Shown here: positions 15,621-24,657 of the stretch, piece after piece
Position numbering within the stretch: position 1 is the first letter of the stretch
How the letters are laid out: every line of letters starts with the position of its first letter
Notes under the pieces: model-generated
What the model was told of the DNA's origin: nothing
What the model saw: the letters and a program-made list of their open reading frames with translations, nothing else
Databases searched by the model: none
Made by a program: the position numbers and the translations under genes
NCBI RefSeq assembly: GCF_000155735.2
Contig: NC_020908.1
Location: forward strand, 4,097,001-4,161,000
Direction of reading: 5' to 3'
DNA from: Octadecabacter arcticus 238
GTDB lineage: Bacteria; Pseudomonadota; Alphaproteobacteria; Rhodobacterales; Rhodobacteraceae
Length of the DNA: 64,000 bases

Positions 15621-16910
15621 ATGGCGCTTCCCACCACAGGGCCGATCGCGCTGAACCAGGTGAATACCGAACTTGGGCGCGCGTCCAACGCCGCTGTCGC
15701 GCTTGGTGAGCCTGAGGTGCGTAGCCTTGCCGGGGTAGCAAACGGGGCCATTGGGCTTGGTAGTCTGAGAGGCAAGTCAGCCCAGTTCACCCACACCATC
15801 ACCAGCCATCAGCTGGAGCTGAACTTGCACATATATTTGCAAGAACAAGGCTGGGACGGCACAAGCAAGGTCGAGGCCACAGTGGCCGCGGGCGTCTACA
15901 TCTGGTCTGACAATACGGCCATTCCTGCACTCGACATGGGCGGGGCGTTCCCTGGTGGGCTAACGCTGGTCAACCGCGGCATTATCATGGGGAAAGGTGG
16001 CGACGGCGGCTATCTTCAGGCCAACCGCAGCACCTATATCGCACCCGAGCCCGGCGGGCCTGCGTTTGGCCTGACAGGGCCAATCAGTGTCGACAATACC
16101 AACGGCTATATTGGCGGCGGCGGCGGCGGGGGCGGCGGACAGACCGGCACGCCCGGCATCATCATCTTTACGACCCCACTTTATGCCCCGGGCGGCGGTG
16201 GCGCGGGAGGGGGACGCGGCGGGCGAGCCAATAGAGGCGATACAAATGGGACAACCTTGGGCAGCTTTGGCGCTGGCGGCGCGATTAGCCAATTTGGCGC
16301 AATCGCAACGGACGCAAACAATTTTGCGGGCCAGACCACCGCCGCCCACGGCGGTGCAGGTGGCGCAAGTGGCGCCGTGAACTACGCCGGTGGCGGCATA
16401 TAAGGAGATCAGGCGATGGGTAGTGGCAGTGGCAGTTCAGGTTCCCATAAAATTGGTGGAATATAGGGGCAAGGAGGCGGGCGGGTGATGCCCGGTGGAC
16501 CCGGTGGCGTTGGCGAGCTGATCGTCAACGCATCACGCGCTACGGTTAGTGCCGTTGCAGGATATCCTGACAGGCGACCGTCGCCCCCCTATGGGTCAAA
16601 CTTTGACACGATCTTTGCAGCACCCGGCGGCGGCCCCGGCCAAGCAGGGCGCGGCGACACCTATGATATCTACCACAGGGTCACCAATACACAGACCGGT
16701 GCAATAGCCGCAGCATATCCGCATGGCGGCGGCGGCGGTGGCTGGGGAGCGGCGGGCGGTGCGGGCGGCAGCCATCTGACGGGCGATATCAACGGCAGCT
16801 ATACTGTGGGAGGCAATCCCGGTGCCGCGGGTGGCAAAGCGATCAAAACAAACGGGCATCCGGTCACCTGGCTGGGCGGATCAGACCGCGCATATGGAGC
16901 CATCGGATGA
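15621..16910 (+). pseudogene. Glycine-rich receptor-binding adhesin interrupted by two in-frame stops
   Basis: One reading frame runs from ATG 15621 to the stop at 16908-16910 but is broken by TAA at 16401-16403 and TAG at 16464-16466. Residues 1-60 (GPIALNQVNTELGRASNAAV) are an N-terminal attachment domain. Polyglycine tracts follow (GYIGGGGGGGGGQTG, then APGGGGAGGGRGGRAN). The part after the stops (from about 16485) continues with GGGGGGWGAAGGAGGSHLTG. The whole resembles gp38-type adhesins, in which glycine-rich loops carry receptor specificity. Between the stops the frame still encodes Gly/Ser-rich residues, which supports a single ancestral gene. A possible restart at 16414 follows AGGAG. 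Confidence 0.7.
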
Positions 16911-17563
16911 AAACATCACTGCAGTTCTTCAAAGATATGGGCGTCTGCGATGGCGCCTATGTCGTGCTCGAGCGGGTTTTCCAAGCGGCGGGCGTGACCG
17001 AATTTGATTATGCGCAGGGGTATGAGGTTATGCTCAGCATGATGGATCAAATCGAGATGGACGCGGCCCAAAGTGCTGACCCTGACCACGCGACCGCCGC
17101 AGGCTGGCTGCAGTGGTGCTATGATCTGCGCAACCGCCCTGAGGCGATCATGTACTTTGGGGACCACATTGAAGAGAACCTATTCCGTACCGCTGATGGG
17201 CAGACCCATGAGAGCTTGGAAGCGGCACAGGATTACGATCGCCGCCGTTACGGTGAGCTCAAGGCCGACCATGCCGCAGCGCGCGTGATCAATGGTGTGC
17301 GGTTTGGCGAGGGTGGAGCTGAAACTTGGGAGGTTGTGCGTCCCGAACAAGATGACCTCACCGGCTTTGATGCGTTCGTTTGGCATGACAGTACCACAGG
17401 GTTGAACCACAGGACCGAGAGCCTTGCTGAGGCCATGGCGTTTGATGCTGAACAGGCGGGGATAATAAGCAACATTGACGCCGCAGTGGCTGCCGCGCGG
17501 ATCGAGCGAAGGATCTGCGATGAAAGCGGGAAGTTTGCGGTGTGGGTCGAGCATGAGGGATAA
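16907..17563 (+). CDS. Phage protein after the adhesin gene, possible fibre chaperone
   Basis: 218 residues, ATG 16907 overlapping the adhesin stop. Acidic, mostly helical, with no membrane segment. Includes FFKDMGVCDGAYVVLERVF, AGWLQWCYDLRNRPEAIMYF and a C-terminal ARIERRICDESGKFAVWVEH. Not recognised. Its position right after an adhesin gene suggests a chaperone or attachment partner, but nothing in the sequence proves it. It is the last plus-strand gene of the prophage block. Confidence 0.45.
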   Translation: MKTSLQFFKDMGVCDGAYVVLERVFQAAGVTEFDYAQGYEVMLSMMDQIEMDAAQSADPDHATAAGWLQWCYDLRNRPEAIMYFGDHIEENLFRTADGQTHESLEAAQDYDRRRYGELKADHAAARVINGVRFGEGGAETWEVVRPEQDDLTGFDAFVWHDSTTGLNHRTESLAEAMAFDAEQAGIISNIDAAVAAARIERRICDESGKFAVWVEHEG

Positions 17564-17617
17564 ACGGCATGTCGGAAGTGGCCGTCATCAACCGCACAAG
17601 GAGCCATCAGCCCAAGT

Positions 17618-18148
17618 TCAGACGTCGCGCGCGCCCCTCACAAAACCGATCACGAGGTCCGACAGAAACAAAAATGGCAACGCGATCAACCAAACGGCGA
17701 AGACAAGGACCCTAGCCCCGAAAATGGCAGAGATCACGGATGCCACGATCAGCATGTAGATAAGCTGAAGTTGTGCAGCCTTCTTGCCCCGCAGCTGAAC
17801 CCCTGCAAACTTGAAAGACGAGTATTGAGGCTTCAGGAAGTTGAAAGTGCCAGCCTTGTTCTTCACAGACGCGCTGACGCCGGTCTTGGAAAGGTTGAAG
17901 CCGAGAGGCCCTGCCCGCCACCGGCCGATCAGCTGAAACCGGCCATTTTGCAGCGCAACACGCGTGCCGTTGGCAATCCGTGTGGATGCGCGCAGGCCCT
18001 TTGACGAATTGGCGGTGAGGTTGACCGGGCCCGCCTTTTGTTCGCCCCGCACCGACACGCCACCCGTGCGCGATGCACGCGTGTGTTGCCCACGATGCTC
18101 GATGCGGACCTGTTTGCTGTCTTTGTCTTTTTTGCCCAGACCAAACAT
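17618..18148 (-). CDS. Conserved membrane protein, DUF4236-like
   Basis: 176 residues. The N terminus is basic and soluble, followed by GLRASTRIANGTRVALQNGR, a GPLGFNLSKTGVSASVKNKA segment and then two membrane helices (about 127-165, LIYMLIVASVISAIFGA and FAVWLIALPFLFLSDLV). The FNLSKTGVSAS pattern resembles DUF4236 proteins (F-N-x-S-K-S-G-x-G-x-S). Its ATG overlaps the stop of the upstream gene. Role unknown; possibly lysogenic conversion or the first host gene beyond the prophage. Confidence 0.55.
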   Translation of the reverse strand: MFGLGKKDKDSKQVRIEHRGQHTRASRTGGVSVRGEQKAGPVNLTANSSKGLRASTRIANGTRVALQNGRFQLIGRWRAGPLGFNLSKTGVSASVKNKAGTFNFLKPQYSSFKFAGVQLRGKKAAQLQLIYMLIVASVISAIFGARVLVFAVWLIALPFLFLSDLVIGFVRGARDV

Positions 18149-18435
18149 CAGCGCGTCTGGGGCGTTGCGTTCGCCTGAACCTGATCAATCGTATCGATCG
18201 CATCTTCAATCGTCTTCACGCAGCCGAACAGTTCGCGATCAGTCATGTTGGGGTTGCCCTTGATGGCTTTCAGCCCAGCTTCAATTGAGAAACGGAGTTC
18301 CGCACCCCCATCAGGCGTCGTAAGAACACTCTGACCCAACAGCATTTGCAGCATCATGTTCTGCGCTGGGAGCCAACGGCGCAATAACAACGCGAGGAGG
18401 CGACGTCGGGGCCAAAACAGCACCAGATCCAACAT
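18148..18435 (-). CDS. Hypothetical protein, coupled to the downstream membrane protein
   Basis: Up to 95 residues; a start at 18357 (MMLQMLLGQSVLTTPDGGAE) is also possible. No clear ribosome site is seen at either. Acidic C-terminal half with LKAIKGNPNMTDRELFGCVK. The stop overlaps the ATG of the next gene. A truncated IS5-family element begins about 100 bases upstream, so the promoter or 5' part may have been lost. Confidence 0.4.
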   Translation of the reverse strand: MLDLVLFWPRRRLLALLLRRWLPAQNMMLQMLLGQSVLTTPDGGAELRFSIEAGLKAIKGNPNMTDRELFGCVKTIEDAIDTIDQVQANATPQTR

Positions 18436-18526
18436 CGGGCAAAAGCGCTGATTGTGAAGGCATAACCATGGTTCTTCTCCTACGCCCTCAAGTGTAAACT
18501 TTAGCCAGTCAATTGTCTCACGCTTA

Positions 18527-19426
18527 TTGGCACGGAGGGGTCAGCGTGGTGATGTGACAATTTGGTTGAGCCCTGAGGTTGAAGATAAGTGGCTTGCCGA
18601 TAAACGTCAGACGCCAGGCGGCCAACCCACATATTCTGATATGGCCATATCAGTATGCCTGACGCTGGGTATGGTTTTCAAACAACCTTTGCGGCAGACG
18701 CAAGGATTGGTCGGCAGTTTGGCGCGGCTTATGGGGATGGATGTTTCCGTTCCGGATTTCTCGACCCTCTCGCGGAGAGGTGCGGGGCTCAGCATGCCAG
18801 AAAAATCTAAAGCCCAAAGGGCCGGCCCAATCGAATTAGTTGTGGATAGTACGGGTCTGAAGATATTCGGCGAGGGGGAATGGTTGCAGAAAAAGCATAA
18901 AACAAAGGCCAAACGTAAGTCGTGGCGCAAGCTGCACCTTGGACTGGATCTCACAACTGGAGATATCGTTTACTCTGATTTGACAAAAGACGACGTGGGC
19001 GACCCAACTGCTTTGCCCGAACTTCTCGATCAGATTGACGCTCCTGTTAGCCGCTTTTTGGCGGATGGCGCCTATGATGGCGATCCTACCAGCGATCTGC
19101 TTGTGGACCGTTTTGGTGAAGCTATAGAGATTGTAATTCCGCCTCCAATCACGGCCGTTCTCAGCCTCGATGCTGCCCGTGATCCAACGCCCCGAAATAA
19201 ACACATAGCGGAGATTCGAGACAAAGGGCGCCTGGCATGGCAAGTTAGCAGCGGCTACAATCACCGGAGCCGAGGCGAAGCACAAATAGGCCGCTGGAAG
19301 ATGGTCATAGGCCCCAAACTTAAAGCTCGGAAATTTCCAAACCAAAAAACTGAAGTCAGGATTGGGACAAACATTCTCAACAAAATGAACGGGCTTGGCC
19401 GTGCAAAGTACGAGGCTGTTGCATGA
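18527..19426 (+). pseudogene. IS5-family transposase, 5'-truncated
   Basis: The frame is open for 299 residues and is intact through the DDE core: LVVDSTGLKIFGEGEWLQ (first Asp), FLADGAYDGDPTSDLL (second Asp) and SGYNHRSRGEAQIGRWK (Glu). It lacks the first about 30 residues present in copy 2 (MPHKFNASRRHKFEKKRQKV). The first few codons before GQRGDVTIWL come from flanking DNA. Unlike copy 2 it has no frameshift. Without its own start and left terminal repeat it is probably not mobile. Confidence 0.75.
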
Positions 19427-19476
19427 CCTGAATTATGGGTAAGGGACACTTGCGACTACAGATGCCTCCCTGCAAC
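18539..19476 (+). mobile_element. IS5-family element, copy 1, truncated at both ends
   Basis: From 18539 the sequence matches the copy at 21779-22881 almost base for base up to tccctgcaacaa (about 19465-19476). The first 157 bases of the element, including the left inverted repeat and the transposase start, are missing, and the last four bases of the right inverted repeat have changed. Flanks differ on both sides. It is an immobile remnant. Confidence 0.8.
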
Positions 19477-19794
19477 AAGGCCGGTCTCCACCATCAAGTT
19501 CTTGTTAGCGGACCGGGAATTCATTGGAGCACAATGTTTGGATTTTCTTCATAAAAACAACGTCCCATTTATCATCCGTATCAAAGCAAACCAACTTGTG
19601 ACCACACAGGACGGGAAAACGCAAAATCTAAGCACCTTGTTGCGCTTTGCTGCAAAGCTAAACTTTGATGCCCGGTTTGGAGGCAACAATTTGGGGGAGG
19701 CCACGTGGTTTAGCTTTGCAGCAAAATGCATCAAGGGGGGCGAGCTTTTGATCGTCGCCTCTAACCGGCCCGCCCATCGGGCGAGTTATTGTCA
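19477..19794 (+). pseudogene. IS4-family transposase fragment (middle part)
   Basis: Open frame on the plus strand reading TIKFLLADREFIGAQCLDFL, then VPFIIRIKANQLVTTQDGK and ending GGELLIVASNRPAHRA. LLADREFIG carries the second catalytic Asp of IS4/IS10-type DDE transposases. The left side is cut at the truncated IS5 copy and the right side is cut at 19794 by an IS256-family element. A matching downstream piece lies beyond that element. Confidence 0.7.
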
Positions 19795-21157
19795 AATCTG
19801 GTGTTTGAGTATTGTTGGTCATGCGGTGATCTGGTCGGGGTTTGTGGTTTCGATTCCGTCTTTGAACGTGACGCCTGTGATGACTTTTGCGAGGTAGTCA
19901 AAGCCGCGTAGCTTCCTCCAATTTTGCTCAGCACATTGCCCCAGTTTGAACATCATGTGCAGCATGCCATCGCGTGACAGGCAGCCCTTTGAACGCTTGG
20001 TACGATGCCGGATCGTCGCGAAGGCCGATTCAATTGGATTGCTAGTGCGGATGCTTTGCCAATGCTGCGCCGGGAAGTCGAAGAATGCCATGAGTTCCTC
20101 ACGATCTTTTTGCAGGCATAGTGTGGCCTTGGGATATTTGGGTTCGTAGGTTTTGATGAACAGATCGAACGCCTTTTCTGCATCGACTTTGGTCTCGGCC
20201 TGCCAGATGTCGTGCAGCGCGGCCTTGGCTTTTGGCTGAGACAGCTTGGGTAAACAATTGAGCACGTTCATCGTTTTGTGTTGCCAACAGCGTTGATGGC
20301 GGGTCTCAGGATAGACTTCGTCCATGGCCGCCCAAAACCCCATGGCACCGTCCCCGATGGCCAGTTTGGGCGCATTCATGCCTCAGCTTTTGAGGTTAAG
20401 CAGAACCTCGCGCCAGCTCTGCGTGGACTCGCGCACCCCATCCTCAATTGCCAGAAATCGCTTCTTGCCACGGGCAGTTACCCCAATAATAACAAGGGCA
20501 CAGAGCTTGTCATCCTCGCCCCGAAGGCCGCTGTGAACGCCGTCGGCCCAGATATAGACGATGGGCTCGTCATCTAACTCAGCGCCTTTCCAAGCCTCGT
20601 ATTCATTGGCCCAATCGCGTTTTAAACGCGAAACCGTATTAGCCGACAAGCCAACGGCATCTGGGCCCAGAAGAACCTTGAGGGCGGGAGCCATCTCGCC
20701 GCTGGAGATCCCTTTGAGGTAAAGCCATGGCAAGGCCGCTTCCAGCGTCTTCGTGCGGCGCACATAGGGCGGCACCAGGGCAGACCGGAATGTCACCGGT
20801 GTGCCGTCCTTGGACCGAACCTTTGGAATGCGCACGCTCACAGGGCCAATGCCCGTTTGAAACGGGCGGGCCGGATGATGTCCATTACGCACGACTGCCG
20901 CGTGACCGGCATCGGTGCGTAAGCCGGTAAATTGCGCCAAATAACTGACAAGCTCAGCCTCAACTGCTGTCGCGATCAATTGTTGTGCTCCCGTTTTCAG
21001 CAACTCCGTCAACGCGTCCGTCATCTCGTCTCGACGCGCAAAATCAACAATGTTAGTAGTTCCCATGGTGGTGTATCTCCTTTGGTTGGGCTGCTGTCTT
21101 CCAACAACAATTCAACCAGATACGCCGCCAACCTTCAAACCACTCAAACACCAGATT
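19795..21157 (-). mobile_element. IS256-family insertion sequence
   Basis: Perfect 16-bp terminal inverted repeats, AATCTGGTGTTTGAGT (19795-19810) and its reverse complement (21142-21157), enclose one mutator-type transposase gene on the minus strand; total length 1363 bp. No clear target duplication is visible. It has landed inside an IS4-family gene, pieces of which are found on both sides. Confidence 0.85.
19819..21066 (-). pseudogene. IS256-family (mutator-type) transposase with one internal stop
   Basis: The frame from ATG 21066 to the stop at 19819 is interrupted once, by TGA at 20383-20385, in the sequence LLNLKS-stop-GMNAPKLAIGDGA. Relatives have an Arg there, so a CGA to TGA change is the simplest explanation. 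The N part holds FQTGIGPVSVRIPKVRSKD and VYIWADGVHSGLR with the first Asp; the C part holds LAIGDGAMGFWAAM and RCWQHKTMNVLNCLP and ends with the IRTSNPIESAFATIRHRTKR block with the catalytic Glu. Otherwise full length (about 415 codons). Confidence 0.85.
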
Positions 21158-21778
21158 CAGTCATAGCTCCCATCGGGCCCTCACCACTTTCAAGAAAAAA
21201 TGGGCCATTGAGAGTATCCGTCTTAATCAAGCCCAAAGCATATGTCATTATTGCGCTCATGTTCATACAGTTTCTTGGTCAGTCAGAAGGTGGATGAGGT
21301 GTGACAGTCATTTTGATCACGACCGCTTTCACCATCAACAACCTGATAGCATTTTCAATCTGTGCAGTGATCTGAGCGCCAGGCTGAGTACAAGATGTAT
21401 AGTTGTTAACTTGGGTTTCAGTTCTTGATGCTAACAATGATGGTGGCATATGCATAACTCCCAGTATTAAAGCTAAAGTTTAGTTTCACTTAGGTGCTTT
21501 AAATGTAGCTAAAACTGTTGAGTTTTTATTGGTCCGGTAAGAGTAGAAAGACAGGGTATAAGAGAGCAGACGTATCCATTAGGCTATCTGCCTCTCGCTA
21601 GCAGAGAGCTTAGCGGGCTGAACAGAGCTATAGCCGAAAGTTGGTGACGGCCCAGATGGGCGGCATATCATGGCGTTGTTGACGCGCCGCAATTCTCATT
21701 GAGAAAAGGATATGCCACATGACCAAGAATACAGTTGATCGTCTTTGCATCTTCATATGAAGACATAGCAGTTTTTTC
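21158..21778. other. Right-hand IS4 fragment and gene-poor AT-rich DNA
   Basis: Just after the IS256 element the plus strand reads HRALTTFKKKWAIES (about 21173-21217), the region around the catalytic Glu of IS4-family transposases. It is the continuation of the fragment ending at 19794; cccatcgggc occurs on both sides of the inserted element. After about 21220 the frame is lost. From there to 21778 I see no gene, only AT-rich DNA without a clear terminator or promoter. Confidence 0.5.
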
Positions 21779-22881
21779 GGCGTTGTTGCAGGGACCCCAG
21801 CGGGTCTGCTAGACACCCAGCTTGCAAACGACACGGATATTCATGATGCCGCACAAATTCAACGCTTCCCGCCGCCACAAGTTTGAAAAGAAGCGACAGA
21901 AGGTCACCAACTGGCGAGTGTACAATGAAGGCCTGCGTCAGCGTGGTGATGTGACAATTTGGTTGAGCCCTGAGGTTGAAGATAAGTGGCTTGCCGATAA
22001 ACGTCAGACGCCAGGCGGCCAACCCACATATTCTGATATGGCCATATCAGTATGCCTGACGCTGGGTATGGTTTTCAAACAACCTTTGCGGCAGACGCAA
22101 GGATTGGTCGGCAGTTTGGCGCGGCTTATGGGGATGGATGTTTCCGTTCCGGATTTCTCGACCCTCTCGCGGAGAGGTGCGGGGCTCAGCATGCCAGAAA
22201 AACTCTAAAGCCCAAAGGGCCGGCCCAATCGAATTAGTTGTGGATAGTACGGGTCTAAAGATATTCGGCGAGGGGGGAATGGTTGCAGAAAAAGCATAAA
22301 ACAAAGGCCAAACGTAAGTCGTGGCGCAAGCTGCACCTTGGACTGGATCTCACAACTGGAGATATCGTTTACTCTGATTTGACAAAAGACGACGTGGGCG
22401 ACCCAACTGCTTTGCCCGAACTTCTCGATCAGATTGACGCTCCTGTTAGCCGCTTTTTGGCGGATGGCGCCTATGATGGCGATCCTACCAGCGATCTGCT
22501 TGTGGACCGTTTTGGTGAAGCTATAGAGATTGTAATTCCGCCTCCAATCACGGCCGTTCTCAGCCTCGATGCTGCCCGTGATCCAACGCCCCGAGATAAA
22601 CACATAGCGGAGATTCGAGACAAAGGGCGCCTGACATGGCAAGTTAGCAGCGGCTACAATCACCGGAGCCGCGGCGAAGCACAAATAGGCCGCTGGAAGA
22701 TGGTCATCGGCCCCAAACTGAAAGCTCGAAACTTTCCAAACCAAAAAACTGAAGTCAGGATTGGGACAAACATTCTCAACAAAATGAACGGGCTTGGCCG
22801 TGCCAAGTACGAGGCTGTTGCATGACCTGAATCATGGGAAAGGGACACTTGCGACTACAGATGCCTCCCTGCAACAACGCC
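21779..22881 (+). mobile_element. IS5-family element, copy 2, full length
   Basis: Perfect 16-bp inverted ends ggcgttgttgcaggga (21779-21794) and tccctgcaacaacgcc (22866-22881) bound a 1103-bp element. The interior is nearly identical to copy 1 at 18539. The transposase frame has two single-base insertions. No target duplication is obvious. Confidence 0.85.
21846..22825 (+). pseudogene. IS5-family transposase with two +1 frameshifts
   Basis: It begins MPHKFNASRRHKFEKKRQKV at ATG 21846 and follows copy 1 to SMPEK. There an extra base (aaaaactct against aaaaatct in copy 1, near 22200) shifts the frame into a stop. A second extra base in a G run (gaggggggaatgg, near 22270) shifts it again, after which WLQKKHKTKAKRKSWRKLHL resumes. 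DDE residues are all still encoded, in two frames. Both changes fall in homopolymer runs, so sequencing error is an alternative explanation. Confidence 0.75.
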
Positions 22882-22943
22882 AACTGTGAGTGTGCTTCAC
22901 GTTTGCGCCACAGACTCACATAGGCACCCTAAGGGTCAATCTA

Positions 22944-24177
22944 GTGCCGTGATTCAGGCAATTTGCGGGTAAAGCTGAGAGAGCTTTATTCTGGCGTCTT
23001 CGGAGGTGAAGTGCCAGTTTGTCTTGGCTCGTGCGTTGCTTCGGTTTTGGGTCCAAGCTGTGACTTCTGTTTCCAAAGACGCTTGGTCAGGGATGCGGCG
23101 ATCCAGGCATTGGCGAGCCAAAACGCTGAGTTCGCATTCTGCGATGTTCAACCAGGAACCATGTTTTGGCGTGTAGTGCCTCTCGAAGCGATCAGCGATG
23201 CGTTTGGCTTCAGCCGCTGGAAAGGCTTTGTAGAGTGACGCAGGTCGATGGGTGTTCAGATTGTCTTGGACAAGAACGATCTTGTCGACCTTTGAGAAGT
23301 GGGTGTCTGCCAAGTCCCTGAGGACATGAGCATAGTCGATAGCGGTGCGCCGGGCGCGGACAGCGACATGACGCCAGCCTTCTAGCGGCGCGAACACCAT
23401 AAACAAGCTGGCCACACCGTTGCGTTCATACTCATAGTCAAACCGCGCGGGCTGGCCCGGCTGCATGGGAAACGGCGCGCGGGTTTCTTTGGTCAGCTGT
23501 TTGGAGGTCTCGTCCAGGCAGACCAGCGGGCGCGCCGGATCGTGTGGGCGTGTGTAGACGTCGAGCACATCTTCCATTGCAGCGACGAATGCGGCATTTG
23601 CCGATGGCGGGATCACCCAATAGCGGCTCTGGTGCGGTTTGAGCACGTTTTTTTTAGCACGCGCCCGATCGTGCTGTCGCTGGCCGCCTCGACGATGCCC
23701 AGCTCGACGACGCGCTTTTCCAAAAGCCGCAGCGACCAGCGTGCATGGCCTTTGGGGGGCGGAACAAGCAAACGCGATCAGCTTTGCCTCAGCTTCGCCG
23801 TCAAAGATCCGCGCGTGCGCCGATGTTGACTGCTTCTTGCGAGCCAGTGCCGCCTCAAGTCCCTCTTCAACAAGCTGGTAGCGCGTACGAAAGACAGTTG
23901 AAGATCTGGTCTCCAATGCCTCGGCGATCCGCGCGTCATCCCAACCGCAGCCTTCGGTGGACACATCCGCCTTCAACAATATTCGCGCCTTGAGCTGCCG
24001 ATACGCCGCTTCACGACCGGTGCGGATCATCCCCTCCAGTTGCTCACGCTCCTCTGAATTCAAACGAACCACATACTTCACAGCTGGCCCACGTTTGCCC
24101 ATATCAACATCCTCCAAAAGTTATTCCGGAGTGATTCAGAAAATCCAAACCCTGTCAAACCTCGTGACGCGAGGCAC
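22944..24177 (-). mobile_element. IS630-family element at a TA target
   Basis: The element starts GTGCC and ends GGCAC and is flanked on both sides by TA (22942-22943 and 24178-24179), the target duplication expected for IS630/Tc1-type elements. It holds one minus-strand transposase gene. Length 1234 bp. Confidence 0.7.
22954..24102 (-). CDS. IS630-family transposase with a scrambled internal stretch
   Basis: Start ATG 24102 (MGKRGPAVKYVVRLNSEE) follows GGAGG at good spacing. N-terminal HTH, then a DDE core: VCLDETSKQL (Asp), IVLVQDNLNTH (Asp) and GSWLNIAECELSVLARQC (Glu). Residues between about 120 and 150 (RPCTLVAAAFGKARRRAGHR) make no family sense, but another frame across the same bases reads GHARWSLRLLEKRVVELG, the normal sequence. 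One shift in a C run (near 23760) and one in a run of eight A (near 23650) restore each other. The open frame is kept, yet the linker is garbled, so activity is doubtful. Confidence 0.75.
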   Translation of the reverse strand: MGKRGPAVKYVVRLNSEEREQLEGMIRTGREAAYRQLKARILLKADVSTEGCGWDDARIAEALETRSSTVFRTRYQLVEEGLEAALARKKQSTSAHARIFDGEAEAKLIAFACSAPQRPCTLVAAAFGKARRRAGHRRGGQRQHDRARAKKNVLKPHQSRYWVIPPSANAAFVAAMEDVLDVYTRPHDPARPLVCLDETSKQLTKETRAPFPMQPGQPARFDYEYERNGVASLFMVFAPLEGWRHVAVRARRTAIDYAHVLRDLADTHFSKVDKIVLVQDNLNTHRPASLYKAFPAAEAKRIADRFERHYTPKHGSWLNIAECELSVLARQCLDRRIPDQASLETEVTAWTQNRSNARAKTNWHFTSEDARIKLSQLYPQIA

Positions 24178-24179
24178 TA

Positions 24180-24657
24180 GTGCTCTGCACCAGACGAAAG
24201 TTTCGCAGCCTATCTCTGGACCTCCCAATTGTTCAAACAGCCGGTGCAAATGTTACCTAAGCGCACAGTAGGGGCTTTCCAAAGTTTAGGCTGGTCGCCT
24301 TGTGCATTTACGCGAACGGCCCTTTGCAGCCATTGGCCACCACCTCAAAATGCTGCGGTGCGGCCCGTCAGAGCGGCCATTCGCTGCAACTGCAAAATCT
24401 GCGAGGGGCGAACTCACAGACTGCGGACAAAGCGTCAATTCGCTGCAGCTGCGCCAATGTCCGGTTTCTGTCCGGCTCATTTTTGCTCGATGACGGCGAA
24501 AGAGACAAAGCGCCAATCACCCGGGATAAAATCATAGTATTTAAGCCAAAGGCGCTTGGCTTATGTAACATTGAATGGGTGCAAACGGCCGGCCAGCGCG
24601 TTGTTTTCCAGCACTCTGGCGCTTGGCGTTCAGTCCCGCGCAGCCGATAGGGCCGCT
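24180..24657. other. Intergenic region with dispersed TTCGCTGCA repeats
   Basis: No convincing gene. Two repeat units lie here: cattcgctgcaactgca (24378-24394) and a 32-base unit at 24423-24454 of the form GCGGACAA-N8-TTCGCTGCA-x-CTGCGC. The same pair, in the same order, occurs at 61907-61971. Short frames cover the region but show no coding pattern or ribosome sites. Confidence 0.4.
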
